Assembly (NCBI GenBank): GCA_003993805.1
Contig: RSEF01000001.1
Span: 59,716,773 to 59,780,772, forward strand
Length of the DNA stretch: 64,000 nucleotides
Origin: Himantopus leucocephalus
Taxonomy: Eukaryota > Chordata > Aves > Charadriiformes > Recurvirostridae
Direction: 5' to 3'
How positions within the stretch are numbered: position 1 is the first letter of the stretch; each line of letters opens with the position of its first letter. This document shows, piece by piece, positions 47,028 through 59,912 of this stretch. The notes beneath the pieces are model-generated. The model was not told where the DNA came from. It searched no databases and saw nothing but the letters and a program-made list of their open reading frames with translations. The position numbers and the translations under genes are program-made.

Positions 47028-50000
47028 GTAGCCATTTCAGTCTTTGCTTGAATATCAGCACTGAAGCAGGTTTATTGCAGGGCTATGAAAGTTGCCAAAT
47101 CTACTTGTTATTTATACCTCTGCACTCAGTTTCCAAAAGGGCTCACTAGAATGCTAATGGCTGCCTATGGCAAAAAATACAGTATGTGTGGAGAAAGCAA
47201 GTGTCTGTATATCTAATTGCAGTTTTTAGACTGGATATCACAGTGCACAGAAAGAATCAGTTCTGGTATGATCAAGCCTATCTTGTCAGGAAGGTGAAGG
47301 ACGGTTTGGTTGTAGCAAACTACTGATACACAACCTTGTAAGTCAGTCCTTTGAGAGGCATCAGAGAGGGAAAAAATCTCAGACACATTAGAACAAGTCA
47401 GGGAAAGAGCAGTTATGTCTAAAAGAAAGAAACAGAAGCTTTTAATTTAATGCTTATGGGATTTTTTTTCTGTCTAGACAGCCAACAGTGTCAAACAAAT
47501 GTTAAAGGCAAGAATACAGGGGATGTTTTGGGAGGTAAAGGGGCTGGGGAGCTTGTATTCTCCAACCAGTCAAAGGAGCAAGTTGTGTTCCTGGGAACTG
47601 AGGGATGGGATGGATACGCTAGCAGCTGTAAAGCGTGCCAGGCAGCGCTCCGGGATCTACAGAATTCATCTCCTGCTGATTACACATTTAAAATCTAATT
47701 CCTTGTTAAGACAGACATAGGTGACATTTGCTTAACCTCTACTATGAAAGATCAAAGTGCTCTTTGAACATATAGAGAGTAAGTCAAGGCCAAGTTCTGA
47801 GCGACACTGAATACTTTCTTTGCCAGACATCAGGATACAAATTATGTCTGAGATGAGCACAGAGTTGAATCAGCCATTTCCATAATTCCCTTACATAATG
47901 AGTTGATATGTAATTTAATATTGCAATGCGGTACTCACTAAGTTTCCTCACAATGAAGCAGTAGAGGGAGGGGGAATGAAGAGCACAGCCCTTTTACAAT
48001 CCCCAATTCAGCTTTTGCTGCGGGAGCGAGCAATTTGAAGCTTTTGCTGGGACCCCAGTTGAGACTGAAAACATAGAGCAATACAAAAAATAAAACTACC
48101 AATATGTTATACAGTTTTTCATGCAATAAAAACTGTGTAGCGCAATATAAAATAAAAAGCTAAGGGGTGGGAAAACACCTCTGTTTCTCTCTTGAACGAT
48201 GTATCTTCAAGGACTCCTTAATTAGGCACGATCTAAATACTAAAATAACCAGTTCAAGATCCTTGATTTGTACAGATTGTGGGGTTTTTTTAATATATTG
48301 ATTTAATTAGGCACTATTGAACCATATTTAGAAGATAAGTGAAAGCCTCTAAAGACTTATTTATTGACACCATATGGCAGTTCTTAAAAGTGATGTTCAA
48401 ATTACATACAATGAGCCACATAAAAAAAGAGGATGCACCATAACAAGGACCTCCAAACAAAAATGATGCTATTGTTGAAGGATTTAAGTTCTAATATGGG
48501 ATTTCAGAATCTCTTTCAGAGAGCAGGTGCCCTACAGCACAATATTTGGTCTGGCACTCATATTATATGATGTAGCTGCAAAAAACAAATTTTTGTGATG
48601 GATTAACAAACAATGGTAACTCTAGATAGGGAAGATAAGTCAGGGAGACATAAGAATCTGAAAGAGAATGGCAAGCCATAAAAACATGCTGCTTACGTTT
48701 TCACTACAGTAAATGCATCTCTCACTTTAGAAGTATCGCTCAGACATCAACCTGCAGTTACCAATTTTGATACATGACACCTGACTACAATTTTCATGAA
48801 GTAAACTCTATGTCTAGTGTATGTCTAGTGATTCCTACACCACCACTGAGGTGTTCCTCTAGTGTGAATTTGGTTTCATTTTTGCTGATTTTTTCTTGTG
48901 TTTCTCACAAAATATTAATAGCTTAAAACATCTATAGAAAGAATTGAACAAAAGTATGTATTACATAAAAAAAAAAAAAGGTTCCAAACTCAAGTGCTCT
49001 AAAATAGAAAAACTAAAATTATGGCTTCAGCCTGAGGTCCCTGTGCTGACGGTGATATCTCACTGGATGACATACTGTTCTTCCTGAAACATTCTAAGAA
49101 GTCCAGGGGAAATATTTTTTTCCTCAGCTAATTTTTCCACAGAACCTGTACCTTTTTAAGTAGCTCATTCTTCACCTGTCTACCTTTCACACAAGCAATT
49201 TCCTCCTTGCTGCCTGGGTACCTGCTGGAAAAGCACCGACAGTCCAGGCCACAGACTCCCTAATCTGAGTACATAATTTTTATGATATAGGAGCTGCTCT
49301 GGCAGAACTCGTTAAAGAACTCGTCCCTACACCTCTCGCTGGTGGGAGGGAGCATAATGCCTCCTCACTTTTGCTAACAAATATCATGGCAGTTGTGGCA
49401 TCACACTGTGAATGGCGTAACTGAACTCACCTGTGTTTGAAAACAAAAGATGAGGCAACATTTTAGATTGTCATCAGCTCACTAAAGAGGCAGCAGCAGA
49501 GGAGTGGGAACGAAGAGCAATGGCTGCTGAAGGGGCTGGAACATGTTGAAATGGTATTGCTACACCTGTATCACAGAACTGTGTATTAATTATTAATGGC
49601 AAGTGATAAGGCAACTCCTGACAAACAAACTTAAATATAGGCAAAGGCCTGCTCAGCCCTTGCGGTCTAGGACTGAAGATGGTCACTCTGGGTGGAGCGG
49701 TGGATGTGGACAGTCCCTTTTCCAAGCAAAAGATGGGATGGATTTGAGCAGGTGGACTCTGATGAACTGAGCTGCTACTCTCTTTATTGAGGGTGTAGCT
49801 ACTTCTTGGTGAATTTTCATCGAAAAAGCACACCCACATCCTTGTCACAAGGGCCATTCTTTCCCATTCCCTGCACCAAACAAACCCCTCCAAAGCAGAG
49901 TGTGTTCCAGCTCTCCAACAAGAGCAATACCTGTGATTAACATAGTACAATAGCCCTTCTCCCTTTCCCCAGTCTCATAAACAACTAAACCAGTATGGCT

Positions 50001-50567
50001 AAAAATACCTAAAAAAATTCTTGGCTCATGGGCATTTTCAATCTGAACAGTTTAAATGCAGCAGATTTACAATGAAGTAGAAACAGGATTTTAAAAGAGA
50101 AAATGTTAAGCAAATTTTACTAAAGCCAAAGTTATCTGGGCCTTTTGCAATATAAAATAGTAAACAAAAAACTGAGTGAGAAATCTTAAAAATGACAAAA
50201 GAAGCAGGGCTGAGATTGCAAATGGGGAAGAAAGAGGTTCCAAGGCACAACACCATGAGAGGTAATTAAGGTGACCTGGCCTGCAGTCATACTAGCTCGA
50301 CGAAGGTGCAATCATTGAGCCTAGTACTGTATCATAAAATATCTTGCAAAACTTGCTGAGTTAAAATTTTTGTATTTAAATCTACTTAGAACATAGACCT
50401 AGAAAGGTTCACCAAATCAAGTAATGCTAAAAAATGCTATGAAAAGCAGAGTTGCTGGTGCCCCAGATGTCCCATTTGCTTGACATTTCTCACATTTCTG
50501 AAAACACTTAGAGTTCTTGTCCTAGGAGCAGACATAAAATTTGACAGAAAAAGGGCTTGTGCACCAG

Positions 50568-50609
50568 GCTGATCCTGTGAAAGTGGCCTTTGCTGATCCT
50601 GTAAAAGTG
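50568..50609. repeat. Two-copy short direct repeat, 24-bp period
   Basis: GCTGATCCTGTGAAAGTG (50568-50585) recurs as GCTGATCCTGTAAAAGTG (50592-50609), with a single difference and a 6-base spacer. Confidence 0.8.
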
Positions 50610-50929
50610 TCCACAAGTTTGGGTAACTTCAGATCTTTGAGAAATTAAATAAACGAGAGTTTGTCCATGTTCAGAATGTATTTTTATTGCACTTTAATAG
50701 ATGAAGTCTAAAATAATTCTGTCTTTAGTGAAGATGCTTGACTCTATCAATGTTCTCAGGTCTGATCAGCATGTAATAAATATGCAAGAATCTCCTTCAC
50801 AGAGAAACTACATATTTCCAACCCCATGTACAAAGAAAAGCTGTCTGTGCCCTGTACCACATACTTAATCTAGGGCTGATTTCAAAAGCAGAGTACAAGC
50901 ACTCAGCTTTTACTTCAAATTCAGAGAGT

Positions 50930-51415
50930 ACAATGGGTGGATCAGCAGAGGGAAACAGCTGGAAAAAAGATTACACAGAGACTAAGATTCATGGGGAAGG
51001 GAGGCTAAGACTGGTAATCAATGAGTAGAGAAGGGATCCTAGGATTTAGTTGGCAGATGACAAAATAGAGAAAGTAGAACAAGTCACTGGGGTTGGTAAT
51101 TGGATGAGAATAGCACAGACTGGGTCACAGGACCAGTGTGAGAGGGGAAGAGGTAAATACTTCCACAAATGGTGAAAGTGTGAAGGAAGTACTTGGAAGG
51201 AGAAAATCGCACAAGAGGAGTGATGGAAGGGCGGAGGAAAGAAGAGTAAAATGGTATTATGAGAACGAAGGAGATAAATTGGATGAGATGGGTGGGATGA
51301 GAATTCATGACAGGAATGCCACAGTCCAGAAGCTCCATGTGGAAAGAAAGCAAAGGGTAGTGAGATAGATAAGGATCTGGCTGAAGAGATGAGGGAAAAA
51401 TAAACTATGGCACCA
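50930..51415 (+). other. Purine-rich strand segment
   Basis: The plus strand is strongly enriched in A and G over nearly 500 bases, with GAAGGAAG, GGAGGAAAG and GGGGAAGAGG-type runs. This explains the overlapping lysine/arginine/glutamate-rich and leucine/serine/phenylalanine-rich frames on the two strands (51138-51368 and 51084-51353). No gene is called. Confidence 0.55.
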
Positions 51416-54180
51416 CATCATAAAAGCCTATTTCATAAATAACCATAGCAAGGTGGAAAGATTAAGATACATAGGAAACCTTAATTAATTCTGGCATTTC
51501 CTGACTTGTGAATAGTGACTTTGTAGTTTTAAAAGCCATCTTTTAAAACCTTTTCCAGGTGTGCTTGTGAGTATAAGAGTATTAAGTAAAAACAACAACA
51601 ACAAAAGATTAAGCACTTTGTCTGTTTCAGCCCTTTGCAGCTAAGATAAGAAAAAGCCTAAAGCTTAAGCTTGGTAAGCACGTTACACTTTTCTTTCAAT
51701 CTTACGCTGTTGCTTTTTATGTGCCATTTTTACTCATAATTGTTTATTCCAATAGATATGCTATGCAACATTTCTGTATATAGTAAATCAAACGACTGAA
51801 CAGTTTTCTTTTGCTACAAGCTGAAACTCAAATATGCTTTCCCTTGCCATAGTCCATCATAGACTTAAAAACATCTTAAATGAAAAACTGATTCCTTTCA
51901 TGAACATACATAGCACGATGCATTGCCAACATAATAAATCATCTCTCTTTACATGCTTCACATATTTGTCACAACTAACTTTTTTCCCCTTATTTTTCAG
52001 CTGTCAATAGATTTGTAAGGTGTCTTACTTAGAATCTTTTGGATCTCCTCCAATGATTTGGGATCCCTTAGGGTATCTGGTACAGATAGATTTATTATAA
52101 TAAATATTATGCAGTTTATGCCTCTGAATAGCTCATGCTGTACCAGTGTGTTGGCTCCAGCAAATGATTAATAACAGAATGGGTTCTACTGTACACTTAT
52201 TGCCTACATACACACAGCTATTGGAATGATATAGCGTTATGAGTTCTTATGGCTAACCAGGGGCAAAAAGCATTCTTCTTCTCTATTTCTATAGCTACCC
52301 CAACAGATAACACTGAATGCTGAAAGCAAACTGAAAAAAATTGCAAAAATCTAAAGATGAACCAGAAGGCAGAGAACAGACCGCTGAGTATACAAACTTT
52401 TTCAGTTTCAGATTACTAATAATTTTCACCCACTTTTAACACACTATTTCCCATTCCTCCATTCATTTTTCAAAAAGGTTTTTACCTGAACCTTTTCAAA
52501 CGATTCTTCCATTTGACAGACGCTCCTTCTAATGTTATAAACCAAGTGAAACTTTTTCTTACCATGGATATTTTCATTTTATAGGTGACTTCTTTAAAAA
52601 TATATACAAATTCTAATGAAACATCTCTTCATATACAGTACAGATAATAGAAACAAATTAATTATCTGTAATATAGAAGTGTACAAATACATAGGTAAAA
52701 GAAGTCACAAAATATTCACATTCCTTTCTCAAAAAAGTTGCCTTTTCAATTGTAGTGATTTTAACTGCATTGATTACTTTTTCATTGCAGAAAATATTTC
52801 AGAACAGAGTTTTCTGCACTGAGGTACAAAGAAAAGGCACTTCAGATGTACCCTGAGGAACTAGCTCAGCTCTTTTCCAAGTCTGGCTATTAGTATTCCA
52901 GTTTGCTGTTAGGTCCAACACGCCTAAGAAATGGGGAAAAAAAATGTTCCTTTTATCCACAACTGAGGTCTGTTTATCCAGTCTTATGGACTGAGAACAC
53001 GTCCCATGAGTAATATCTGAGTTAGCTGCAATATCTGATTTATCTGCAATAACCACAGACAGTCACTGACCTGAAAAGTCTACGGTCTAAAGAGGTGAAG
53101 AGGATAATAAAGTGGACAAAGGTACAAGTAAAGGAAAAAGGGGGCCTAGCATAACTGAATGTGGTTTTATGATACAGTTTTTCAAAGGATTGCTGTCTCT
53201 AGTCTACAAAATACAGTTACTCATGTTACAGAAGAAAAAGGTAGCATAGACAGTTTAGCTGCATCCTCTTGCATAGACACTACTAAAAGCATCTCCATCT
53301 GTTAGGAGATGTACTCAAAAAGTAAAGGCCTAGATAAATGTCATCCACTGACTTTCTATGGAAATATAAGATACAGACACTTTATTTAAGAAAATAGATC
53401 CACTGATTTATTTGGGATTACTTGAGCAGGACAGAACAGCAATAGGTAGCACTGCCTCAGGTAGAACCTGGAGAATGTTCCGAGTACTAATACTCAATAC
53501 TAAGTAAGAAGGTATAGAAAATATTTTTTGCTCCACTTATATCTGAGGTCCACAATAATAAGTCTCATAAAGAACTAAACCATACCAAACTTCCTTCTCC
53601 TCTCTCCTCCCATCCAACATACATTTTTAAAAGGCTGTGAATTTTAGAAGGTTCAGCTCTTTGAAGAGAAAGAATGAATGCTAAAGTTTGAATCTTAAAC
53701 TCGGGTACCTTCCATCACTGTGCACACTTGTTAAATTGGCCCACTTAGGTTTTAAACTGGAACAGTGCGAAACCTAATGTTATACTACATATTAAAAATT
53801 AGTGCTGGGAACGCTGCCAAAAGCCATACACATGCTCCACTGGTACTTCTTTGAAGCTATTGTCTTCTTCTTCAGAACCCCAGTGTCATTAATTTTGAGT
53901 AATTTCTTCTGTTATGACAGAGGTGAAAACTTCAAAAACAATGTGACTGAAGCTGCGAAGAATTTGGTACAACAGATGAGGTATGGGACCTGCCTCAACA
54001 ACCAGGCTAGATGCTAGACCGATGCCTTGGACAGACAGATCCTAGGAAATCAGCACTACCAAATTCAAGCCATGATTGAGCTTTAAGGTTGCAATAAAGC
54101 ATTACTACATGCAGTGTCCCCGGCATAGCCATCATGGCTTTTTACACTGCACCCTCCTTCATGGTTAGGGGAGACAGAGG

Positions 54181-54230
54181 TATTCATTAAATTTTCATTA
54201 AATTTCATTCATTAAATTCATTCATTTCTC
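54181..54230. repeat. (ATTCATTAAATT)n degenerate tandem repeat
   Basis: About four imperfect ATTCATTAAATT units with 4-bp (CATT) sub-periodicity. Confidence 0.8.
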
Positions 54231-56669
54231 TCCCCCTCAGAGCACCCACACTTCATGATCACACAGAAATCTCTTACAGGAGATATAGGCAGCCTGTTCA
54301 TCTGCATGCAACCCCCTCCGTTCCCTCCTATCACAACAACTACATGTATTTGACTGTGTGAGAAACCCCTGCAACCCACCAAATACATGGTCTAAACTTG
54401 GCCAAGTTCTATTACACTTAACAAAATAGTGTTGCTGTCTAGTTATGATTATTGATACGTGCCTTCCTGTTTCTCAAAGTGCTTCTTTACAGTAGTTGTA
54501 GGGATAAAATCATAGCTACGTAAAATAATATGGCTAATAAAATTCAGTATTTTGCACCCATAGCACAAAACTCTTACTTATTTTTTTTCAAAAAGACATC
54601 ACAAGTTCAGCAATTAAATCATAACACACGAAACACATCCAAATCAGTATGAATTTATTGATAACATACCGTATTCAAGGGAGCCTGAGAGCTCATTTTC
54701 TTTCTTCATGCCATAAAATAACCTTACATTTAGCTTCCTAGAAATATTATGAATCCCAGACAAATTTCCCCAAAACAAGGACTGTATTATGTCTTTAATA
54801 TATTGCATCAGCAAGTTTTAATACTTTTTTTAATACTTTCTACAACAGAGGATAAGTAAAACATATTTATCAAGTCACTACTAAAACAGAACACACAGTA
54901 GATACATAGAGTAGATACATTTTCCATCTGCTAATTCTAAAGCAGTGAAATGTATGTTTCCATTTATTTTCTTATTAAGGCACAGCATCAAAGTCTCATA
55001 ATGTAGTGAAGAAAAACATAGCATCTAAATTTCATGCACAGTAAGTACGTGGACTTGCCTGTCCAGGAGGACTCAGAACAGTGTTTGAGTTGGTAACTAC
55101 TTTGAACCATCCTACTGCATGAGAAACTAGAGCAATCAGCAACAGAAATATATTCCCCTTAATATAACTTGCTCAGGTAAACAAATATTCTCAAACGACA
55201 GTGGTATCTGGCACGTGTTTAGACAGAAAGTACCAGAGGGTGGGAGAGGGAGAGCATACTCTCCCTCTTCACACTGAAAACTCCAAATAACACTTTTAGT
55301 CAGCTTTTCCAAAGTAACTTAGATGCATTGGATCTTCTCAGTAAGTTTCACCTGAGTTACACTTCACTTCTGAAGTCTAAATGAATGGTATTGTGGTGCT
55401 GAGGAGAGGACAGACTAAATAACTTCCCATGTCAGGCACTGAGTAACTCCAGCACTTCTCAGTTTATTTTTCTCTAATTTGAAAACCAACATCTAAAATA
55501 TTCCACAAACAGCAGAGGAGCAGAGGCATGTGCTACTTAATTTCAAGAGACAAAGCAGAGGATACAAAAACAAGTAAAAATTCTTGTCACAGTCTGAGCT
55601 CTTATTTTTATTCTTGTGTCAATTTAAGCATAAATGTTTAAGTTTTTCAAAGTTAAATAAGCAGCTTAGCTATCTTATTCTCTTCAGTTCTGAGTGACAC
55701 TGTGTGTCTAGATGTCCCAATCAGCTTTGAAAAACCTCACATATTGTAATTTCATTTCTGACAGCAATTTTACTCTGGATCCATAATATTAAAATGCAAT
55801 CAGAATATGATCCTTCCAGAAGATTTTGTTTTACACAATATTGTAGCCTGGCTGAGAATAACCTGATATTTTATGACAGAATAACCTGAATTTTATATAC
55901 TTATATTTTTCATAGTTTCCTGATTTGGAAGTTTCCTCCATGAGGCTGCAGGCAAAACTATTAATCAGCACCAAATGAATGATAAATTCATACCTGTCAG
56001 TATCCCAATGGCTTTTTTTTTTTTTAAAGGGGAAATTCTTTAAGTGCCTGTTTGATTTATTTGTTCCTCACAGTTATATGCAGTTACAACAAATTGTTGA
56101 TCGTTTTCATCATTCTTATTATTGCATACAGAATACCTGACCATGCACCCATTGAGGCAAAAAAGGAGTCTGCCACTTATTTCAATCAAATCATGTTCAG
56201 GCATAAATCTAGCAGCGAGATTTAATATTGAAAATATGTATTGACACTTCAGACTCAGTGCATTTTAACTCATATCTTCCATAATCTCTGCTCTTAACAT
56301 AGGCTGTCTGCATTCAGTGTCTCACAGGGTATGTCTGAACTGCTAAAAAAAATAGAATGGACTCGGTTATTGTCTGGCTGATTAACTAAGTTACTTAACT
56401 GCTGTGTTTTCAACCATCCCAACTAGCTCTCTCCAGAACAACAGGTACTCTCTCCAGGCACAACTTGGGGAATATGTACTCCAGAAACCACTACCAAAAG
56501 GTAATACGGACAAACACATACACCAGTTTTGGCTCTTCACTAACCTATAACAGTACCCCAAAAGGCTTTCCAGGCCTCATACAACACACACCTGCAATTT
56601 CACAGTAAAAAAATACCACTGTGGTGAGCTGCAGCACAATCATAAAACTATTCAGGACACTGAAGTGCA
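54231..56669. other. AT-rich noncoding DNA
   Basis: Nothing recognised. AGATACATAGAGTAGATACAT is a short duplicated motif near 54900-54920, and T13 lies at about 56013-56025. No notable frames. Confidence 0.5.
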
Positions 56670-56670
56670 N

Positions 56671-56705
<35 letters not shown>

Positions 56706-56715
56706 ACACACATAC
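56670..56715. repeat. Single N, C35 homopolymer and short (CA)n
   Basis: One N at 56670 is followed by 35 consecutive C residues (56671-56705) and then ACACACACAT. A pure 35-base C tract is rare in vertebrate DNA. The minus strand would be G35, able to form quadruplexes, and the C strand i-motifs. The abutting N makes an unresolved or artefactual length likely. Confidence 0.9.
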
Positions 56716-58720
56716 TCTCTCACATTTCTGTCTTGGGGACAGTTGCCCAAATTCAGTGTGGTGTGAATAAACCATTTTACTCTAGAAGGGGTCAGATGAT
56801 AGCTGTGTGAATGTCGGTCAGTCTGAGCATGTGGTGCTGAAGGTAGCCAGAGCTCTAGAACTCTCTTTTCTTCAGTAGTACAGACAAACCCTTATAGACT
56901 TATCTGCCCAATACACCTCTGTTTCAGAAGGCACAAGTCTTAACTTGTTTAGCAAAATACAGTAAAGATCGCATAATCAACTACAAAAAAAGGAGTAAAA
57001 GCGATCACATCTGTCATATCCAGATGTACAATAGAAATATATTTCATAGCAGAAGAAAACTATAGATTTAAAAACCTATTATCATTTGGCAGAAAAGGGA
57101 GTGCTTTTTAAAAAACTATTTAAGGGAAGAATTCTTTTGGACCAAAACCAAATAAACGCTACCAGCTTCTTCCACAGATTCTGTTTATGGTAGTAATTCT
57201 TATTTGAAATTGATCATAATTGTACAACGAGGTATGAATGATAAAGAAAGCATTTTATTTGAGCAGTCTTAGGTTTTTATATGAAATGAAACCTTAAGAA
57301 AAAAGACAATGATGACTGCCCATTATTTCCTTCTTTACTTTCCTGTCTTTCTCATTGCTCAGTATAGGGTTAGCAAATACACACAGTCTAGAAAAAATGA
57401 CACATATGTTGTCCTAAAACTCCTCCTCTGATATTTGAATAACTAGTTCACTGTTTCTGGATCATGGAATGAACATTCCAGCCCAGCAGAATATGGAGGC
57501 AATGCATAAGTGTAAGTAGGCAAGTACTTCAATCAAGCGATTTAGGTAAAGCACCACTGTGCTGTGCAAGTTTAAGATGAGGAGACTAGTACCTTGCATG
57601 ATTCATCTCACTGTTTGGTTATGTTTACTGTATTGACACAGTGAAATATTATCACTATGTAGTGACTTCAAGTTTGCAGTTATGGAAGAAAGCAGGTTTT
57701 ATAGGGAAATGTTGGCTTGCAGCCCATATTTGTGATTAATAGGCATCATATTTTGGGGGACCTGAACAAATACAGAGGAGTATAGTCAAACCCTGAAAGA
57801 GGTGCAGCTTTATATAAATTGTGTTATACTCCTGCCCTCTGTTCCAGTGTTTATCTTCCATAAAAATCTACTCTTCCACTATGTAAGATTTATTATTATG
57901 TATCACCTATTCAGAACTCGTTGAATCAGGGTGCTTTTATTACAGACAAAAGGGAGATTTCTTTATTCTGCACATAAACAAGCACTGTGATCAGCAAAGC
58001 ACTGCATTCTGTACCATCTCTTACTCCACCGGGATTTCTGCAGAATCTTTATTTTTAAATTGCAGCCAAAACTTCTAGAGTCAAATAGGCATCTCACTGA
58101 CCAAATGGAGAGCTTTACATGCATAAAGAATGAATTTTATCACTGCTTAGGAACCTTGATGGAAAAATATGCAGAGTCGCACGTGTAGACCACATCCTTT
58201 ACCCAATACAAAGCTGTCCTTCATGGAAGATGTAGCATGCAGCAGCCCTTGTTGGCTGAGTCAGGAAAAATTAATGACTAACCACCTGGATCCACAGTCT
58301 AATCCACATAATGCTGGTGAATGGATAGAGCAGTAGCAGAACCAAGACTCTGAAGTGGCAATAACAACACTGCAGTGGGTCGATCAGCAGTTCGCATTTT
58401 GGGTGGCACACACTTGCTTCTAACTGTTGTGAAAGATTCATAGAAGTAATATGACCTGAAGCATAGCATCATAAAATAACGTTTGACAGCCAGCATTTAA
58501 TTTGCTTTTTTTCCAAACCTTCTGGAAGAAGAATTACATGAGGAAATTGTAGTCATTAGCAGGGCAGTCTTATACTTAATAGATACTTGGACTTTTGTGC
58601 TCTCTAATTGCCATTCTACTTAGCAAGGGTGGGCCATACTTCATCAATTTTATATTGTTACTGTGAGGAAATCACCTGCTGATGAGTAAAAAGGAGAAAG
58701 AAGATACAAATGGGAGAGGG
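56716..58720. other. AT-rich noncoding DNA
   Basis: No gene or element recognised before the CR1 endonuclease begins. Confidence 0.5.
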
Positions 58721-59861
58721 AAGATACATAGCAGGGGTGTTACCCTCTATTTCAAGGACCAGCTGGAGTGCATGGAGTTCTGCCTGCTGATGGATGGGAA
58801 GCCAACTGAGAGCTTATGGGTCAAGATTAAAGGGACGGCAAGGACAGGTGATGTTACAGTGGCGGTCTGCTACAGGCCACCCAACCAGGAACACTGAGCA
58901 GATGAGGCCCGCTATAGACAGATTGGAGCAGCCTCACATTCACAAGCGCTGGTCCTCATGGGGGACTTCAACAACCCTGATAACAGTTGGAAGGACAACA
59001 CAGCAGGGCACAAGCAATCCAGGCAGTTCCTGGAATGCATCAATGATAACTTCCTTCTCCAAGTGATAGAGGAGCCAATGAGGAGAGGTGCCATGCTGGA
59101 CCTTGTTCTCACCAACAAGGAGAGGCTGGTGGGGAATGTCACGCTCAAGGGCAGCCTTCGCTGCAGTGATCATGAGATGGTGGAGTTCAAGATCCTTAGG
59201 GCGGTGAGGAGGGCACACAGTCAGCTTGCTACCCTGGACTTCAGGAGAGAAGACTTTGACCTCTTCAGGGATCTGCTTGGTAGAGTACAGTGGGATAAAG
59301 CCCTGCAAGGAAGAGGGGCCCAAGAAAGCTGGATAATATTCAAGGACCACCTCCTCCAAGCTCAGGAGCAATGCATCACAACAAAGAGGAAGTCAGGCAA
59401 AAACACCAGGAGGCCTGCATGGACGAACAAGTTGCTCCTGGACAATTTCAAACAGAAAAAGGAAGCCTACACAGGGTGAAAGCAAGGACAGGTAGCCCGG
59501 GACAAATATAGAGAAACTGTCCCAGCAGCCAGGGATCAGGTTAGGAAAGCTAAAACCCACACAGAGTTAAATCTGGCCAGGGGCATCAGGGGCAACAAGA
59601 AAGCCTTCTACAGGTATATCAGTGACAAAAGGAAGACTAGGGAAAATGTGGGCCCACTCAGGAAGGAAATGGGAGATGTGGTCACGTAGGACATGGAGAA
59701 GGCTGAGATACTCAATGACTTTTTTGCCTCAGTCTTCATTGGTAAGGGTTCTAATCACACCACCCAAGTTGCAGAAGGCAAAGGTAGGGACCGGGAGAAT
59801 AAGGTACCACCCACTGTTGGAGAAGACCAGGTTCGAGACCAGCTGAGGAACCTGAAGGTAC
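58721..59861 (+). mobile_element. CR1 ORF2 endonuclease-linker segment, best-preserved copy
   Basis: A single plus-strand frame runs about 380 codons through CR1 ORF2 with only three stop codons and no frameshift. The EN part begins near SRGVTLYFKDQLECMEF, then LWVKIKG and VAVCYRPPNQ. The catalytic region has LVLMGDFNNPDNSWKD. Next come INDNFLLQVIEEP, LDLVLTNKERLVG and SDHEMVEFKIL, so both the GDFN and SDH motifs of the AP-endonuclease fold survive. The linker follows ([37 protein letters not shown]). The N-terminus of the endonuclease is missing, as expected from 5' truncation. The element then meets a 10-N gap just before the reverse transcriptase, so its true 3' half is not visible. Confidence 0.92.
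58730..59860 (+). pseudogene. CR1 ORF2 endonuclease pseudogene with three in-frame stops
   Basis: The endonuclease would nick target DNA to prime reverse transcription. The frame is interrupted only by TGA at 58895-58897, TGA at 59477-59479 and TAG at 59687-59689, all in the same phase as the surrounding CR1 codons. The first stop falls just before the GDFN motif and would remove the catalytic core. Lack of frameshifts and retention of catalytic motifs suggest this copy is younger than the one at 41-42 kb. It cannot encode a working protein as it stands. Confidence 0.88.
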
Positions 59862-59871
59862 NNNNNNNNNN
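59862..59871. other. Assembly gap (10 N)
   Basis: Ten N bases separate a plus-strand CR1 (ending at LRNLKV, just before the RT) from a 41-bp minus-strand CR1 scrap. The orientation flips across the gap. Confidence 0.95.
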
Positions 59872-59912
59872 GACACGCTCCAGCACCTCAATGTCTTTCT
59901 TGTAGTGAGGGG
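59872..59912 (-). mobile_element. Short minus-strand CR1 fragment beside the gap
   Basis: GACACGCTCCAGCACCTC followed by AATGTCTTTCTTGTAGTGAG matches the reverse complement of the C-terminal RT region of CR1. The paralogous text in the 17-18 kb element is CTGGACCTGTTCCAACAGG, then GTCCTGTACTGAGG. Similarity stops at about 59912. It is too short to subclassify. Confidence 0.7.

Larger units (their letters stand above)
47028..54180. other. AT-rich noncoding DNA with minor repeats
   Basis: No recognisable gene. The longest frame (49474-49950, minus, 158 codons) has no domain I know and lies in slightly GC-richer DNA. Minor features are TATGTCTAGTG twice at about 48811-48831, A13 at about 48967-48979 and (AAC)n at about 51590-51604. 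An AATAAA-type signal lies just downstream, near 54093, in otherwise unassigned sequence. Confidence 0.5.

Noticed and set aside
49474..49950. 158-codon minus-strand open frame
   Set aside because: No domain, signal peptide or family resemblance; length is compatible with chance in locally GC-richer DNA.
51084..51368. Basic/acidic 76-codon frame and its antisense
   Set aside because: Explained by strong purine bias of the plus strand; no motif.
53802..54110. Possible processed pseudogene ending near an AATAAA signal
   Set aside because: The 71-codon frame matches nothing I recognise and no poly(A) tract follows.
58912..59371. Minus-strand frames of 78 and 143 codons
   Set aside because: They are shadows of the plus-strand CR1 endonuclease.
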